Assembly: GCA_964637445.1 (NCBI GenBank)
Contig: CAZWWS010000017.1
Location: forward strand, 1-41,722
Direction: 5' to 3'
Length of the DNA: 41,722 nt
From: M3 sp964637445
GTDB taxonomy: Bacteria; Bacteroidota; Bacteroidia; Bacteroidales; Muribaculaceae
Every line of letters starts with the position of its first letter. Within the stretch, counting starts at the first letter, position 1. Shown here piece after piece: positions 24,647 to 33,492 of the stretch. Both the position numbers and the translations under genes were made by a program. The notes beneath the pieces were generated by a model. The model was given only the letters and a program-made list of their open reading frames with translations. It was not told where the DNA came from and did not search any database.

Positions 24647-25591
24647 ATGAGTACAACATTAGCACCTTTCAAGGTTTTCTCTGGCACTAAATCACAATAC
24701 ATGGCCGAGGAAATCTGTAAAGAACTCGGCGTTGAGTTGGGCAAAATGAATATCCAACGATTTGCCGATGGTGAGTTTGAAGTTTCGTTTGAAGAGTCGA
24801 TTCGTGGATGTGAGGTATTCCTTGTACAGTCTACATTCCCCAATACCGACAATCTTATGGAATTATTGCTTATGATTGATGCAGCAAAGCGTGCATCGGC
24901 CAAATCAATTGCAGCAGTAATGCCTTATTTCGGTTGGGCGCGTCAAGATCGCAAAGATAAACCTCGCGTATCAATTGCTGCAAAGTTAGTAGCAGACCTT
25001 TTGAGTGCAGCAGGAGTGGATCGTGTGATTACAATGGATCTACACGCTGACCAGATTCAAGGTTTTTTCGATGTTCCTGTCGATCACTTGTATGCTTCTT
25101 CGGTATTCATCCCTTATATCCAATCACTCAACCTCGAAGATATGGTTATCGCTACGCCTGATGTTGGCGGCGCTAAGCGAGCTAATAACTATGCAAAATA
25201 TCTTGATGTACCCTTGGTGTTATGTCACAAGCAACGTGCCAAAGCAAATGTTGTCGAAAAAATGACCGTCATTGGCGACGTAAAGAATAAGAATGTCATA
25301 TTGGTGGATGATATGGTTGACACCGCTGGTACTATCACCAAAGCCGCTGACTTGATGATGGAAAATGGCGCTAAGAGTGTTAGAGCACTTTGCTCTCATG
25401 CTATTATGAGCGACCCCGCTTCGGAACGCGTCACCAATTGTGCTCTATCAGAAATGATTTTCACTAATAGTATACCTTTCCACAAGGACTGCAAAAAAGC
25501 AACAATCCTTAGCGTAGCTCGTTTATTTGCCGACACCATTCGCCGTGTCCATGAAAATGAGTCAATCTCATCACAATACTTAATAAAGTAA
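24647..25591 (+). CDS. prs: Ribose-phosphate pyrophosphokinase
   Basis: Prs makes phosphoribosyl pyrophosphate from ribose 5-phosphate and ATP, feeding purine, pyrimidine, histidine and tryptophan synthesis. The 314-residue product shows the class I pattern: KVFSGTKSQYMAEEIC, RFADGEFEVSFEESIRG, the flexible loop YFGWARQDRKDKPR, the divalent-metal site ITMDLHADQIQGFF and the PRPP loop VDDMVDTAGT. Length is typical. The start MSTTLAPFKVF is the only sensible one. It is followed by its own terminator. Confidence 0.97.
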   Translation: MSTTLAPFKVFSGTKSQYMAEEICKELGVELGKMNIQRFADGEFEVSFEESIRGCEVFLVQSTFPNTDNLMELLLMIDAAKRASAKSIAAVMPYFGWARQDRKDKPRVSIAAKLVADLLSAAGVDRVITMDLHADQIQGFFDVPVDHLYASSVFIPYIQSLNLEDMVIATPDVGGAKRANNYAKYLDVPLVLCHKQRAKANVVEKMTVIGDVKNKNVILVDDMVDTAGTITKAADLMMENGAKSVRALCSHAIMSDPASERVTNCALSEMIFTNSIPFHKDCKKATILSVARLFADTIRRVHENESISSQYLIK

Positions 25592-25610
25592 ATCCAATCT
25601 TATATTATGG

Positions 25611-25642
25611 AAGAAGGGCAGCTCCAGCGAGTTGTCCTTCTT
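25611..25642 (+). terminator. Hairpin terminator downstream of prs
   Basis: A 14-pair stem (AAGAAGGGCAGCTC with GAGTTGTCCTTCTT, three G-U pairs) closes on a four-base CAGC loop. The following T-tract is short (TTGCATTT), so termination may be moderate. Confidence 0.65.
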
Positions 25643-25669
25643 GCATTTAACTCAAATTTCTCCAAAAAA

Positions 25670-25700
25670 TTCGATTTTATATAAAATCTGCGTAACTTTG
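25670..25700 (+). promoter_or_regulatory. Predicted lon promoter
   Basis: TAACTTTG at 25693-25700 is an exact -7 match. TTCG at 25670-25673, one mismatch from TTTG, lies 19 bases upstream. Expected leader is about 54 bases. I see no heat-shock-type inverted repeat. Confidence 0.55.
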
Positions 25701-25759
25701 GCATCCTTTTTGCAATAAGATAAATATGAATCTTTGTTTATTATTTAATTAAATATATA

Positions 25760-28189
25760 ATGAGACACTCCGACGACGAAAACTCAACTATTGTCCCAAT
25801 CGGACAAATCGAAATAGACGATGCAACTCCGCGCAAAGAACCGGATTATGAGCGTCTCGCTATTCTTCCTACTCGAAACTTGGTATTATTCCCCGGGACG
25901 ACAATTCCAATTGGGATTGAGCGTAAACAATCTATGGCTACAGTAGAAATGGCAGTTGCAACACGCTGTCCAATAGCTATAGTTTGTCAGAAAGATCCAA
26001 ATATTGAAACTCCTAACGTAGATCAACTTTTTCAATATGGAGTGATTGCTGATGTATTAAAAGTCTTCAATCTCCCGGATGGAACACACACAGCTTTAGT
26101 CAGAGCTCGCAACAAAGTAAAATTATCCGGAGCTTCTGCCGACACGACTTTATCTGCGGAGTTACTATGGGGAGAAGGCTCTTCTGTCCGCGAAGTGGGT
26201 GTTAGAGCTGACGATCCGGAATTTCCACAACTTGTTGACGCCATCAAGGAAGCAACCATCCGTATTATAGAAGTGTCTTCGCACGGACAAAACAATGAGT
26301 TCATCTTTAACATAAAAAATATCCCAACTTCAATTGAACTCATTAATTTCATATCTTCACACGCGCCATTTGCCGCAGATTTCAAGCAAGAACTTTTGCG
26401 AACAATGCGCATAAAAGATCGTGCATTCAAACTTTATGCCGAACTTACACGACAAGAGCAATATATTGAGATCAGCAAGGGTATTCAAGAAAAAGCGCAT
26501 TCTCAGCTATCGGAGCAACAGCGGAACACGTTCCTTCAGCAACAGATGGAAGCGATCCGACAGGAATTGTATGGAGAAGGAGATGAAATAAATAATCTAA
26601 GAACGAAAGCCGAAAAAATCGAATTTCCTAAAGCAGTTAAAAGTTCGGTAGATAAAGAACTCGCTAAATTAGAACGACTGAATCCACAAAGTCCGGATTA
26701 TAATGTCCAATATGGTTATCTCGAAACATTGCTCGAATTGCCTTGGAATATATATACTCCACTAAATACCGATTTTTCTGTCGCACGCAATATCTTGAAC
26801 GAGAATCACTTTGGTCTCGACAAAGTAAAAGATCGTATATTAGAGCAAATTGCCGTCTTGATGAATAATCCATTGGGCAAATCTCCGATATTGTGTCTTG
26901 TTGGAGCTCCTGGAGTAGGAAAAACATCTTTGGGACAGTCTATAGCCAAAGCCTTAGGAAGAAAATATCAGCGAGTATCGCTTGGGGGGCTTCATGACGA
27001 AGCTGAGATTCGTGGACACCGACGCACTTACATCGGAGCTATGCCCGGTCGAATTATGGATGCCATTCGTCGTAGTGGTTCTTCCAATCCGGTACTATTG
27101 CTCGATGAGATCGACAAAATTGGCTCGGATTTCAAAGGTGACCCATCTGCCGCCCTTCTTGAAGTGCTTGATCCGGAACAAAATTGCAGATTCCACGACA
27201 ACTATATCGATGTAGACTACGACCTATCAAATGTATTATTTATTGCAACAGCAAACACTCTTCAAACATTGTCTCAACCGCTGTTAGATCGTATGGAAAT
27301 CATCGAAATATCGGGTTATCTGCTTGAAGAAAAAATCGAAATTGCTCGTCAACATATCATACCTCGATTAAATGAGGAATTTGCATTGACTGACAATCCT
27401 ATATCTTTCTCACAAGACGCTCTTGTGAAAATCGTAGAAAGCTACACCTCTGAGAGCGGTGTGCGTCAGATGGAAAAATCGATAGCCTCAATATTTCGCA
27501 AAGTGATAATGAAGAAGGTGAGTGGGGAAAACTATTCCTCCGAAGTGTCTTTAGAGGATGTCAAGCAGTATATGGGTATCGAGCGATTTAACAAGGATCG
27601 TTATGAAGGTAATAATTGGGCCGGGGTAGTTACCGGGCTGGCTTGGACCGCAGTTGGTGGCGAAATATTATTTATTGAATCATCTCTATCGAAAGGAAAA
27701 GCCGACACGTTAACTCTAACAGGGAATTTAGGCAATGTCATGAAAGAGTCGGCTACAATTGCTATGCAATACGTTAAAGCTCACGCCTCTCAATTTGGCA
27801 TAAATGACGAATTGTTTGAAAAATATGCCGTTCACATTCATGTTCCGGAAGGAGCTATACCCAAAGATGGGCCTTCGGCAGGTATTACAATGGCGACATC
27901 ATTAGTTTCAACTTTTACTCAACGAAAAGTCAAAGCCAATATGGCTATGACTGGAGAAATTACACTTCGCGGGAAAGTTCTACCGGTTGGAGGAATTAAA
28001 GAAAAGATTCTTGCGGCGAAGCGTGCCGGTATTACAGAGATAATACTTTCGACCGAAAATCGTAAAGACATTGAAGACATCAACGAACGATATGTCAAAG
28101 GACTCTCATTCCACTATGTAAACTCTATCGCCGATGTCGTCAATATTGCAATCACTGATGAACGCGCCGAAAATGCGATAGACCTATAA
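25760..28189 (+). CDS. lon: ATP-dependent Lon protease
   Basis: Lon is the cytoplasmic AAA+ serine protease for damaged and regulatory proteins. The 809-residue product has the N-terminal substrate domain (from LAILPTRNLVLFPGTTIPI), a coiled-coil linker (about 250-310), Walker A GAPGVGKTS with K388, Walker B LLLDEIDKIG, and the protease domain with the Ser-Lys dyad S706 (PKDGPSAGITMATSL) and K749 (VGGIKEKIL). Length is normal for LonA. It converges on the acyl-CoA dehydrogenase gene, with a shared terminator between them. Confidence 0.97.
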   Translation: MRHSDDENSTIVPIGQIEIDDATPRKEPDYERLAILPTRNLVLFPGTTIPIGIERKQSMATVEMAVATRCPIAIVCQKDPNIETPNVDQLFQYGVIADVLKVFNLPDGTHTALVRARNKVKLSGASADTTLSAELLWGEGSSVREVGVRADDPEFPQLVDAIKEATIRIIEVSSHGQNNEFIFNIKNIPTSIELINFISSHAPFAADFKQELLRTMRIKDRAFKLYAELTRQEQYIEISKGIQEKAHSQLSEQQRNTFLQQQMEAIRQELYGEGDEINNLRTKAEKIEFPKAVKSSVDKELAKLERLNPQSPDYNVQYGYLETLLELPWNIYTPLNTDFSVARNILNENHFGLDKVKDRILEQIAVLMNNPLGKSPILCLVGAPGVGKTSLGQSIAKALGRKYQRVSLGGLHDEAEIRGHRRTYIGAMPGRIMDAIRRSGSSNPVLLLDEIDKIGSDFKGDPSAALLEVLDPEQNCRFHDNYIDVDYDLSNVLFIATANTLQTLSQPLLDRMEIIEISGYLLEEKIEIARQHIIPRLNEEFALTDNPISFSQDALVKIVESYTSESGVRQMEKSIASIFRKVIMKKVSGENYSSEVSLEDVKQYMGIERFNKDRYEGNNWAGVVTGLAWTAVGGEILFIESSLSKGKADTLTLTGNLGNVMKESATIAMQYVKAHASQFGINDELFEKYAVHIHVPEGAIPKDGPSAGITMATSLVSTFTQRKVKANMAMTGEITLRGKVLPVGGIKEKILAAKRAGITEIILSTENRKDIEDINERYVKGLSFHYVNSIADVVNIAITDERAENAIDL

Positions 28190-28210
28190 ATCGCCAACTT
28201 CACAAAAACA

Positions 28211-28252
28211 AAATAACGCGCTCAGCGGATCTCCCGATTGAGCGCGTTATTT
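28211..28252. terminator. Bidirectional terminator between lon and the acyl-CoA dehydrogenase gene
   Basis: A perfect 14-base inverted repeat (28211-28224 with 28239-28252, core AATAACGCGCTCA) has a 14-base loop. T-rich tracts follow on both strands, the better one (TTTTGTTTTTG) for leftward transcription. It sits 22 bases after lon and 17 bases after the acyl-CoA dehydrogenase stop. Confidence 0.88.
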
Positions 28253-28268
28253 ATTGTAGATGGTTTAA

Positions 28269-29966
28269 TTAAAACTGGTATTCAGCAACTTGAGCCGGAT
28301 CGAAATTTTCGATAAATTCTGCATGCTTTGCAACTTCAGCCTGTGCCATTTTTACATACACCTTGGCTGAACGAGTAAATGACTCATTGCGAGTTGCATC
28401 TTGGAGCAAAAGATAGCTCATCACAATATTTGCCGCCATTTCGACAAGACGACGAGCCATCAAATCGTTGTAATAGCTATCCTTTACAGCAACTACCTTA
28501 GCCACTGCAGCTTCGTACTTATCGGTCAAGCCAACCAAAACATCCTTCAATGATTGGAGGTTTTCAGCAACTGCCTCTTTCTCATAGTCGCGAATAAGGC
28601 TTAGATAAGTTCCAGTAGTCACGTGGCGTATTGCCGCAACAACTTGAAGTTGAGTAGTACCTTCATATATTGAAGTGATTCGAGCATCGCGATAGATTCG
28701 TTCGCAAGCATAATCCTTCATAAAGCCGGAACCGCCATGTATTTGGATACAATCGTAGGCATTCTGGTTGCAATATTCGCTTGACATACCTTTAACCATC
28801 GGAGTACAAGCATCAGCAAGCTTGCTATACTTTTTCATCTCCGCACGTTCTTCGGCTGTGAGCGAACGTTCTTTTGCGATGTCTTCGTAAATCTTATACA
28901 TATCTACGAAACGAGATGTTTCGTACAACAACGAACGAGATGCATCAAGTTTAGCCTTAATTACAGAAAGTATCTCTGCAACAGCTGGGAACTCGATAAT
29001 TGCCTTACCAAACTGACGACGATCTTTTGCGTAAGCCAACGCCTCACGATAGGTTGCTTCACTGATTCCTACAGACTGAGCTGCAATACCCAAGCGCGCA
29101 CCATTCATAAGAGCCATCACATACTTAATAAGGCCAAGACGACGAGAACCACACAATACGGCTTTTGCATTTTTATAAACAAGTTCACAGGTAGGAGAAC
29201 CCTTGATACCCATTTTGTTCTCGATGCGACGCACAGTCACACCTCCATCACGCTTATCATAAATAAACATTGAAAGGCCACGACCATCTTTAGTCCCTTC
29301 TTCAGAACGAGCCAATACCAAGTGGATATCGCTATCACCATTGGTTATAAAGCGCTTTACGCCATTAAGCAACCATGTCCCATCTTCTTGCGGTGTTGCC
29401 TTTAGCATTACCGATTGAAGGTCAGAACCGGCATCGGGTTCTGTAAGGTCCATTGACATGGTTTCGCCTTGACAAACGCGAGTTATAAAACGCTCTTTTT
29501 GTTCTTCGTCGGCAAATTCATATATTGTTTCTGCACAATCCTGAAGCCCCCATAGATTCTCAAATCCGGCATCAGCACGGCTGACAATATCTGCGGCCAT
29601 GATATAAGGGGTGATGGGGAAATTAAGACCTCCATATCGGCGAGGCATTGACATACCCATTAAACCGGCCTTACGACACGCATCAAGATTCTCTTTTGTG
29701 CCATCGGCATATATTACGCGCCCATTTTCCACACGTGGGCCTTGGTGGTCTACACCTTCAGCATTTTCTGCGATTGTACCTCCAAGTTCGCCAACGATTT
29801 CAAGAACCTTATCGTAGCTGTCCATGGCATCCTCATAATTAAAAGGAGCATAGTCAAACTTCTTGGCGTCAGTATAATTGCGTTCTTTCAGTTCAACAAT
29901 CTTACGCATCAATGGGTGAGATAGATGATGCTTAAGATCTGCATTGTCATTATAAAAGTTTGCCAT
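28269..29966 (-). CDS. Acyl-CoA dehydrogenase
   Basis: This FAD flavoprotein oxidises acyl-CoA to enoyl-CoA and passes electrons to the Etf pair encoded just upstream. The 565-residue product has the FAD/substrate motif MDLTEPDAGSDLQSVML, RFITNGDSDIH, the arginine segment AKDRRQFGKAIIEFP, and the catalytic base in RITSIYEGTTQLQ. It is longer than the common 380-residue forms, with an N-terminal extension of about 60 residues and a C-terminal helical domain. The start lies 3 bases after the etfA stop. In an anaerobe it may work in the reductive direction (butyryl-CoA dehydrogenase type); chain length is not readable. Confidence 0.94.
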   Translation of the reverse strand: MANFYNDNADLKHHLSHPLMRKIVELKERNYTDAKKFDYAPFNYEDAMDSYDKVLEIVGELGGTIAENAEGVDHQGPRVENGRVIYADGTKENLDACRKAGLMGMSMPRRYGGLNFPITPYIMAADIVSRADAGFENLWGLQDCAETIYEFADEEQKERFITRVCQGETMSMDLTEPDAGSDLQSVMLKATPQEDGTWLLNGVKRFITNGDSDIHLVLARSEEGTKDGRGLSMFIYDKRDGGVTVRRIENKMGIKGSPTCELVYKNAKAVLCGSRRLGLIKYVMALMNGARLGIAAQSVGISEATYREALAYAKDRRQFGKAIIEFPAVAEILSVIKAKLDASRSLLYETSRFVDMYKIYEDIAKERSLTAEERAEMKKYSKLADACTPMVKGMSSEYCNQNAYDCIQIHGGSGFMKDYACERIYRDARITSIYEGTTQLQVVAAIRHVTTGTYLSLIRDYEKEAVAENLQSLKDVLVGLTDKYEAAVAKVVAVKDSYYNDLMARRLVEMAANIVMSYLLLQDATRNESFTRSAKVYVKMAQAEVAKHAEFIENFDPAQVAEYQF

Positions 29967-29969
29967 GAT

Positions 29970-30998
29970 TTACTTTGAATTTTTCTTGTAATATTTAATT
30001 AATTTCGGAATTACATCCTCAATATCACCATTTATCACATAATCTGCGATAGTATTAATTGGAGCATTGGGGTCATTGTTGATAGAAATAACAATCGAAC
30101 TTTCTTGCATACCAGCGATGTGCTGTATTTGACCGGAAATACCACAAGCAATATACAATTTAGGACGAACTGTTACACCGGTTTGACCTATTTGACGATC
30201 ATGTTCGGTAAATCCGGCATCTACTGCTGCACGAGAAGCACCAACTTCGCCTCCTAATGTATCGGCCAATTGATGGAGAAGTTCGAAATTTTCTTTACTT
30301 CCAACACCATAACCGCCGGCAACTATAATCGAAGAGTTCTTGATGTTGATTTTAGACTTCTCAATATGGCGATCTATGATTTCAACAACAAAGTCCTCGT
30401 CCGAAACATATTTAGCAGCATCTAAATTGATGACCTCGCCTTTGTGATTAGCATCAAAGACTTCTTTTTTCATCACGCCTTCGCGAACGGTTGCCATTTG
30501 AGGACGACACTCAGGATTAACAATTGTAGCTACAATGTTTCCACCAAATGCCGGGCGGATTTGAAGCAAAAGATTTTGATATTCTTTTTTTGTCTTAGGA
30601 TCAACATGATCTCCGATTTCAAGAGATGTACAGTCAGCAGTAAGACCGCTATGCAAACAAGAAGATACGCGAGGTCCAAGGTCACGTCCAATACATGTAG
30701 CACCCATCAAACATATTTGCGGCTTAATTTCTTTAAACAAATTAATCAAAATTGCTGCATGTGGGTTTGATGTATAAGGATACAGACGCTTATCGGCTAC
30801 TTTATACACTACATCTGCACCATAAGGAAATAGTTGTGATTCGATACCTTCAAGATTGTCACCAATCACAATAGCTTCAAGCTTTACGCCAAGTTGGTTT
30901 GCAAGTTGACGGCCTTTGGTCATTAGTTCAAGGCTCACATCGGCCACCTTGCCATCGTCAAACTCGCAATATACTATTAAATTGTTGTTATCTGACAT
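29970..30998 (-). CDS. etfA: Electron transfer flavoprotein, alpha subunit
   Basis: EtfA binds FAD and shuttles electrons between acyl-CoA dehydrogenase and the respiratory or ferredoxin pools. The 342-residue product shows the C-terminal FAD domain: IIVAGGYGVGSKENF, GASRAAVDAGF, QIGQTGVTVRPKLYIACGISG, QHIAGMQ and ISINNDPNAPI. It lies 20 bases after etfB and 3 bases before the dehydrogenase gene. No ferredoxin domain is fused. Whether the complex bifurcates electrons cannot be decided from what I see. Confidence 0.96.
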   Translation of the reverse strand: MSDNNNLIVYCEFDDGKVADVSLELMTKGRQLANQLGVKLEAIVIGDNLEGIESQLFPYGADVVYKVADKRLYPYTSNPHAAILINLFKEIKPQICLMGATCIGRDLGPRVSSCLHSGLTADCTSLEIGDHVDPKTKKEYQNLLLQIRPAFGGNIVATIVNPECRPQMATVREGVMKKEVFDANHKGEVINLDAAKYVSDEDFVVEIIDRHIEKSKINIKNSSIIVAGGYGVGSKENFELLHQLADTLGGEVGASRAAVDAGFTEHDRQIGQTGVTVRPKLYIACGISGQIQHIAGMQESSIVISINNDPNAPINTIADYVINGDIEDVIPKLIKYYKKNSK

Positions 30999-31018
30999 GA
31001 TAATTTTCTTATTAAAAG

Positions 31019-31891
31019 TTAGCCAATAGTATGATTTGCAATAAGATCCTTAACTAAGTTCTCGATTTGCTCATCGTTATTGTCAAGCACAAGATTTTCT
31101 TTTGCAGTAAACACAACATTTTCAATCGCCTTTACCTTGGTAGGAGACCCGGGCATACCGATTTGCTCTGGATCTGCTTCTACATATGCAGCACTCCATT
31201 CGTTAATATTGAGATAAGGACGAGCGTCAACGATAGCTTTTAATTCATCGTTCAATGCGGCTTTCTCACTTGTAGACACTGCATACTTATAACGTTGGAT
31301 CAAACGTGCATTTCGAGGGCGACAATCGGCGGCAGACCCATTGACTGTTACGACAAGAGGAAGAGGAGCCTTAATGGTTTCTACACCATTTTCCAAACGT
31401 CGCTTAACGATTGCTACACCATTTTTTACTTCGATGATCTCTTCCGCATATGTAACTTGAGGCAGTCCAAGCTTTTCTGCTACTTGAGGGCCGACTTGAG
31501 CAGTATCTCCATCAATTGCTTGACGACCACACACGATTAAATCATAATTACCAAGCTTGCGAATTGCTGCAGATAGTGAATATGATGTTGCCAATGTATC
31601 TGCACCACCCAATGCTCGGTCTGTCAATACAATTCCACCATCAGCACCGCGATACATGCCTTCTCTTACGACTTCGGCCGAACGCGGTAGCCCCATAGTT
31701 AATAACGTTACAGTAGATCCCGGATTTTCATCTTTAATTTTTAACGCCTGTTCGAGTGCGTTAAGATCCTCGGGATTGAAGATGGCCGGCAAGGCAGCAC
31801 GGTTGATTGTTCCATCCTCTTTCATTGCATCTTTGCCTACATTACGAGTGTCGGGCACTTGTTTTGCGAGCACGATGATGTTTAAACTCAT
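31019..31891 (-). CDS. etfB: Electron transfer flavoprotein, beta subunit
   Basis: The 290-residue product begins MSLNIIVLAKQVPDTRNVGK, the usual EtfB N-terminus, and continues with GRQAIDGDTAQVGPQVAEKL, the nucleotide-binding hallmark, and VEADPEQIGMPGSPTKV. The frame extends to 31960, but the upstream 23 codons cross the predicted promoter, so the ATG at 31891 is taken. It is first in the operon etfB-etfA-acyl-CoA dehydrogenase. Confidence 0.96.
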   Translation of the reverse strand: MSLNIIVLAKQVPDTRNVGKDAMKEDGTINRAALPAIFNPEDLNALEQALKIKDENPGSTVTLLTMGLPRSAEVVREGMYRGADGGIVLTDRALGGADTLATSYSLSAAIRKLGNYDLIVCGRQAIDGDTAQVGPQVAEKLGLPQVTYAEEIIEVKNGVAIVKRRLENGVETIKAPLPLVVTVNGSAADCRPRNARLIQRYKYAVSTSEKAALNDELKAIVDARPYLNINEWSAAYVEADPEQIGMPGSPTKVKAIENVVFTAKENLVLDNNDEQIENLVKDLIANHTIG

Positions 31892-31946
31892 AATTAATAA
31901 GGATATTAGATAGTTATAATATTTTACATTATAAATAATTATCTCA

Positions 31947-31977
31947 CAAAGATAATGCAAATCGGCTATTTATACAA
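31947..31977 (-). promoter_or_regulatory. Predicted etfBA operon promoter
   Basis: TATCTTTG (31954-31947) is an exact -7 match on the minus strand, with TTG (31977-31975) 20 bases upstream. Expected leader is about 50 bases before the ATG at 31891. Confidence 0.6.
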
Positions 31978-32001
31978 CTAAAAAAATGCAAAATAGGCTA
32001 C

Positions 32002-33411
32002 TTACTCATAGCTTGAACCATCAAAACAATGAGTACACAATTTACATTTTGGCAAACCAATCGACTCTACCACATTTTCTATCGAGCTAAATTTCAATGA
32101 TGTGATATTCAATTGTTGGCGAATCCATTCTACCATCGCCTCATATTCCGGTGAGCCGGTTGTTGCGTATGCCTCCAAATTTTTATTCATATCACCCTCT
32201 ATATCGCGAATAACTCGACGAGTGATATAATCCAATTCGCTTTTTGAAGACGTGAAGTTTAAGAATTTACACGGATATATCAATGGAGGACAACTAATAC
32301 GCATGTGGACTTCCTCTGCTCCGGCATCGTACATATCTTTTACATTGTCAAGCAATTGTGTACCACGCACAATTGAATCATCACAAAAAACAACTTTCTT
32401 ATTCTTCAGCAAAGACTTATTGGAAATCAATTTCATTTTTGCCACAAGTTCACGACGCTCTTGCGTACTTGGTGTAAAGCTACGAGGCCAAGTTGGGGTG
32501 TACTTAACTATACCTCTTTGATACGGCACCCCTTTGCCTTGGGCATACCCCAAAGCCATACCAATACCGGAGTCGGGAATTGCGCTCACCATGTCTATTG
32601 GCGTATCATCAGTTTTGCCCATTGCCAGCCCGGAATCGTAACGCATACTTTCTACATTTCGTCCTTCGTATTCACACGCGGGATACCCATAATAAGTCCA
32701 TAAAAAAGCACAAATTTGCATCTTGTCACCTGGTGCTTTCAATTGCGTTAGGCCATCTGAGGTGATTTCCATAATCTCACCGGGTCCCATTGTATACTCA
32801 ATAGTGTAATCCAAATTGGGGAATGCACATGATTCTGACGTTACAGCATGAGCTCCTTCTTTTTGCCCAATCAAAATAGGGGTTCTGCCATATTTATCAC
32901 GAGCAGCAATAATTCCCTTTTCAGTAAGCAATAGCATTGAGCACGAACCTTTTATCCGATTAAAGACATTTTCAATGCCGGACACATAATCAGTTCCCTC
33001 ACTAATCAATGCCGCAATCATTTCTGTTGGGTTGATTATATCATAACTATGTTCACAGAAATGATGACCTTTTGCCAAAAGTTCTTTTTCTAATTGAACG
33101 ATATTATTAATACGTCCGACTGTTACTATTGCGAATTTACCCAAATGACAATTTACGATGATGGGTTGTGCATCAGTATCGCTGATAACTCCAATTCCAA
33201 CACACCCCTTAAAGTCAACTAAATCACGTTCAAACTTAGAACGGAAATACGAATTTTCAATATTATGAATTGACCGAGTAAACATGCCATCGTGACAAGT
33301 CGCTATACCGGCTCTTTTGGTACCCATATGAGAGTTGTAATCGGTACCATAAAATAATTCATTAATACATTCTTCGTGTTTACGTTTGGCTACGCCAAAA
33401 AAACCGCCCAT
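32002..33411 (-). CDS. PurF-like amidophosphoribosyltransferase paralogue lacking the N-terminal catalytic cysteine
   Basis: The 469-residue protein is built like glutamine PRPP amidotransferase: an N-terminal Ntn-type glutaminase domain, then a phosphoribosyltransferase domain with an intact PRPP loop VVFCDDSIVRGTQ (340-352). The nucleophile that must follow the initiator Met in PurF (MCG...) is Gly here (MGGFFG), so glutamine hydrolysis by the usual route is not possible. Cysteines C234, C381 and the C-terminal C456/C459/C462 (KCKLCTHCFDG) fall where Bacillus-type PurF binds its 4Fe-4S cluster. It follows purL by 81 bases. It may use free ammonia, have a partner, or be regulatory. The name purF is withheld for that reason. 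Confidence 0.85.
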   Translation of the reverse strand: MGGFFGVAKRKHEECINELFYGTDYNSHMGTKRAGIATCHDGMFTRSIHNIENSYFRSKFERDLVDFKGCVGIGVISDTDAQPIIVNCHLGKFAIVTVGRINNIVQLEKELLAKGHHFCEHSYDIINPTEMIAALISEGTDYVSGIENVFNRIKGSCSMLLLTEKGIIAARDKYGRTPILIGQKEGAHAVTSESCAFPNLDYTIEYTMGPGEIMEITSDGLTQLKAPGDKMQICAFLWTYYGYPACEYEGRNVESMRYDSGLAMGKTDDTPIDMVSAIPDSGIGMALGYAQGKGVPYQRGIVKYTPTWPRSFTPSTQERRELVAKMKLISNKSLLKNKKVVFCDDSIVRGTQLLDNVKDMYDAGAEEVHMRISCPPLIYPCKFLNFTSSKSELDYITRRVIRDIEGDMNKNLEAYATTGSPEYEAMVEWIRQQLNITSLKFSSIENVVESIGLPKCKLCTHCFDGSSYE

Positions 33412-33445
33412 AACAAATCTTTTTCTTAAAATTGTACTATAATGA

Positions 33446-33483
33446 CAAAGTGGAAATCAAGCTATTGGCTTGTTCCCACTTTG
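33446..33483 (-). promoter_or_regulatory. Strong hairpin between purL and the PurF-like gene
   Basis: CAAAGTGG (33446-33453) pairs with CCACTTTG (33476-33483), and CAAGC pairs with GCTTG inside. Including G-U and A-U pairs the helix is about 16 pairs with one bulge and a five-base loop. No U-run follows on the minus strand, so it is more likely an RNA-stability or processing element than a terminator. Confidence 0.5.
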
Positions 33484-33492
33484 CTGATTGAA

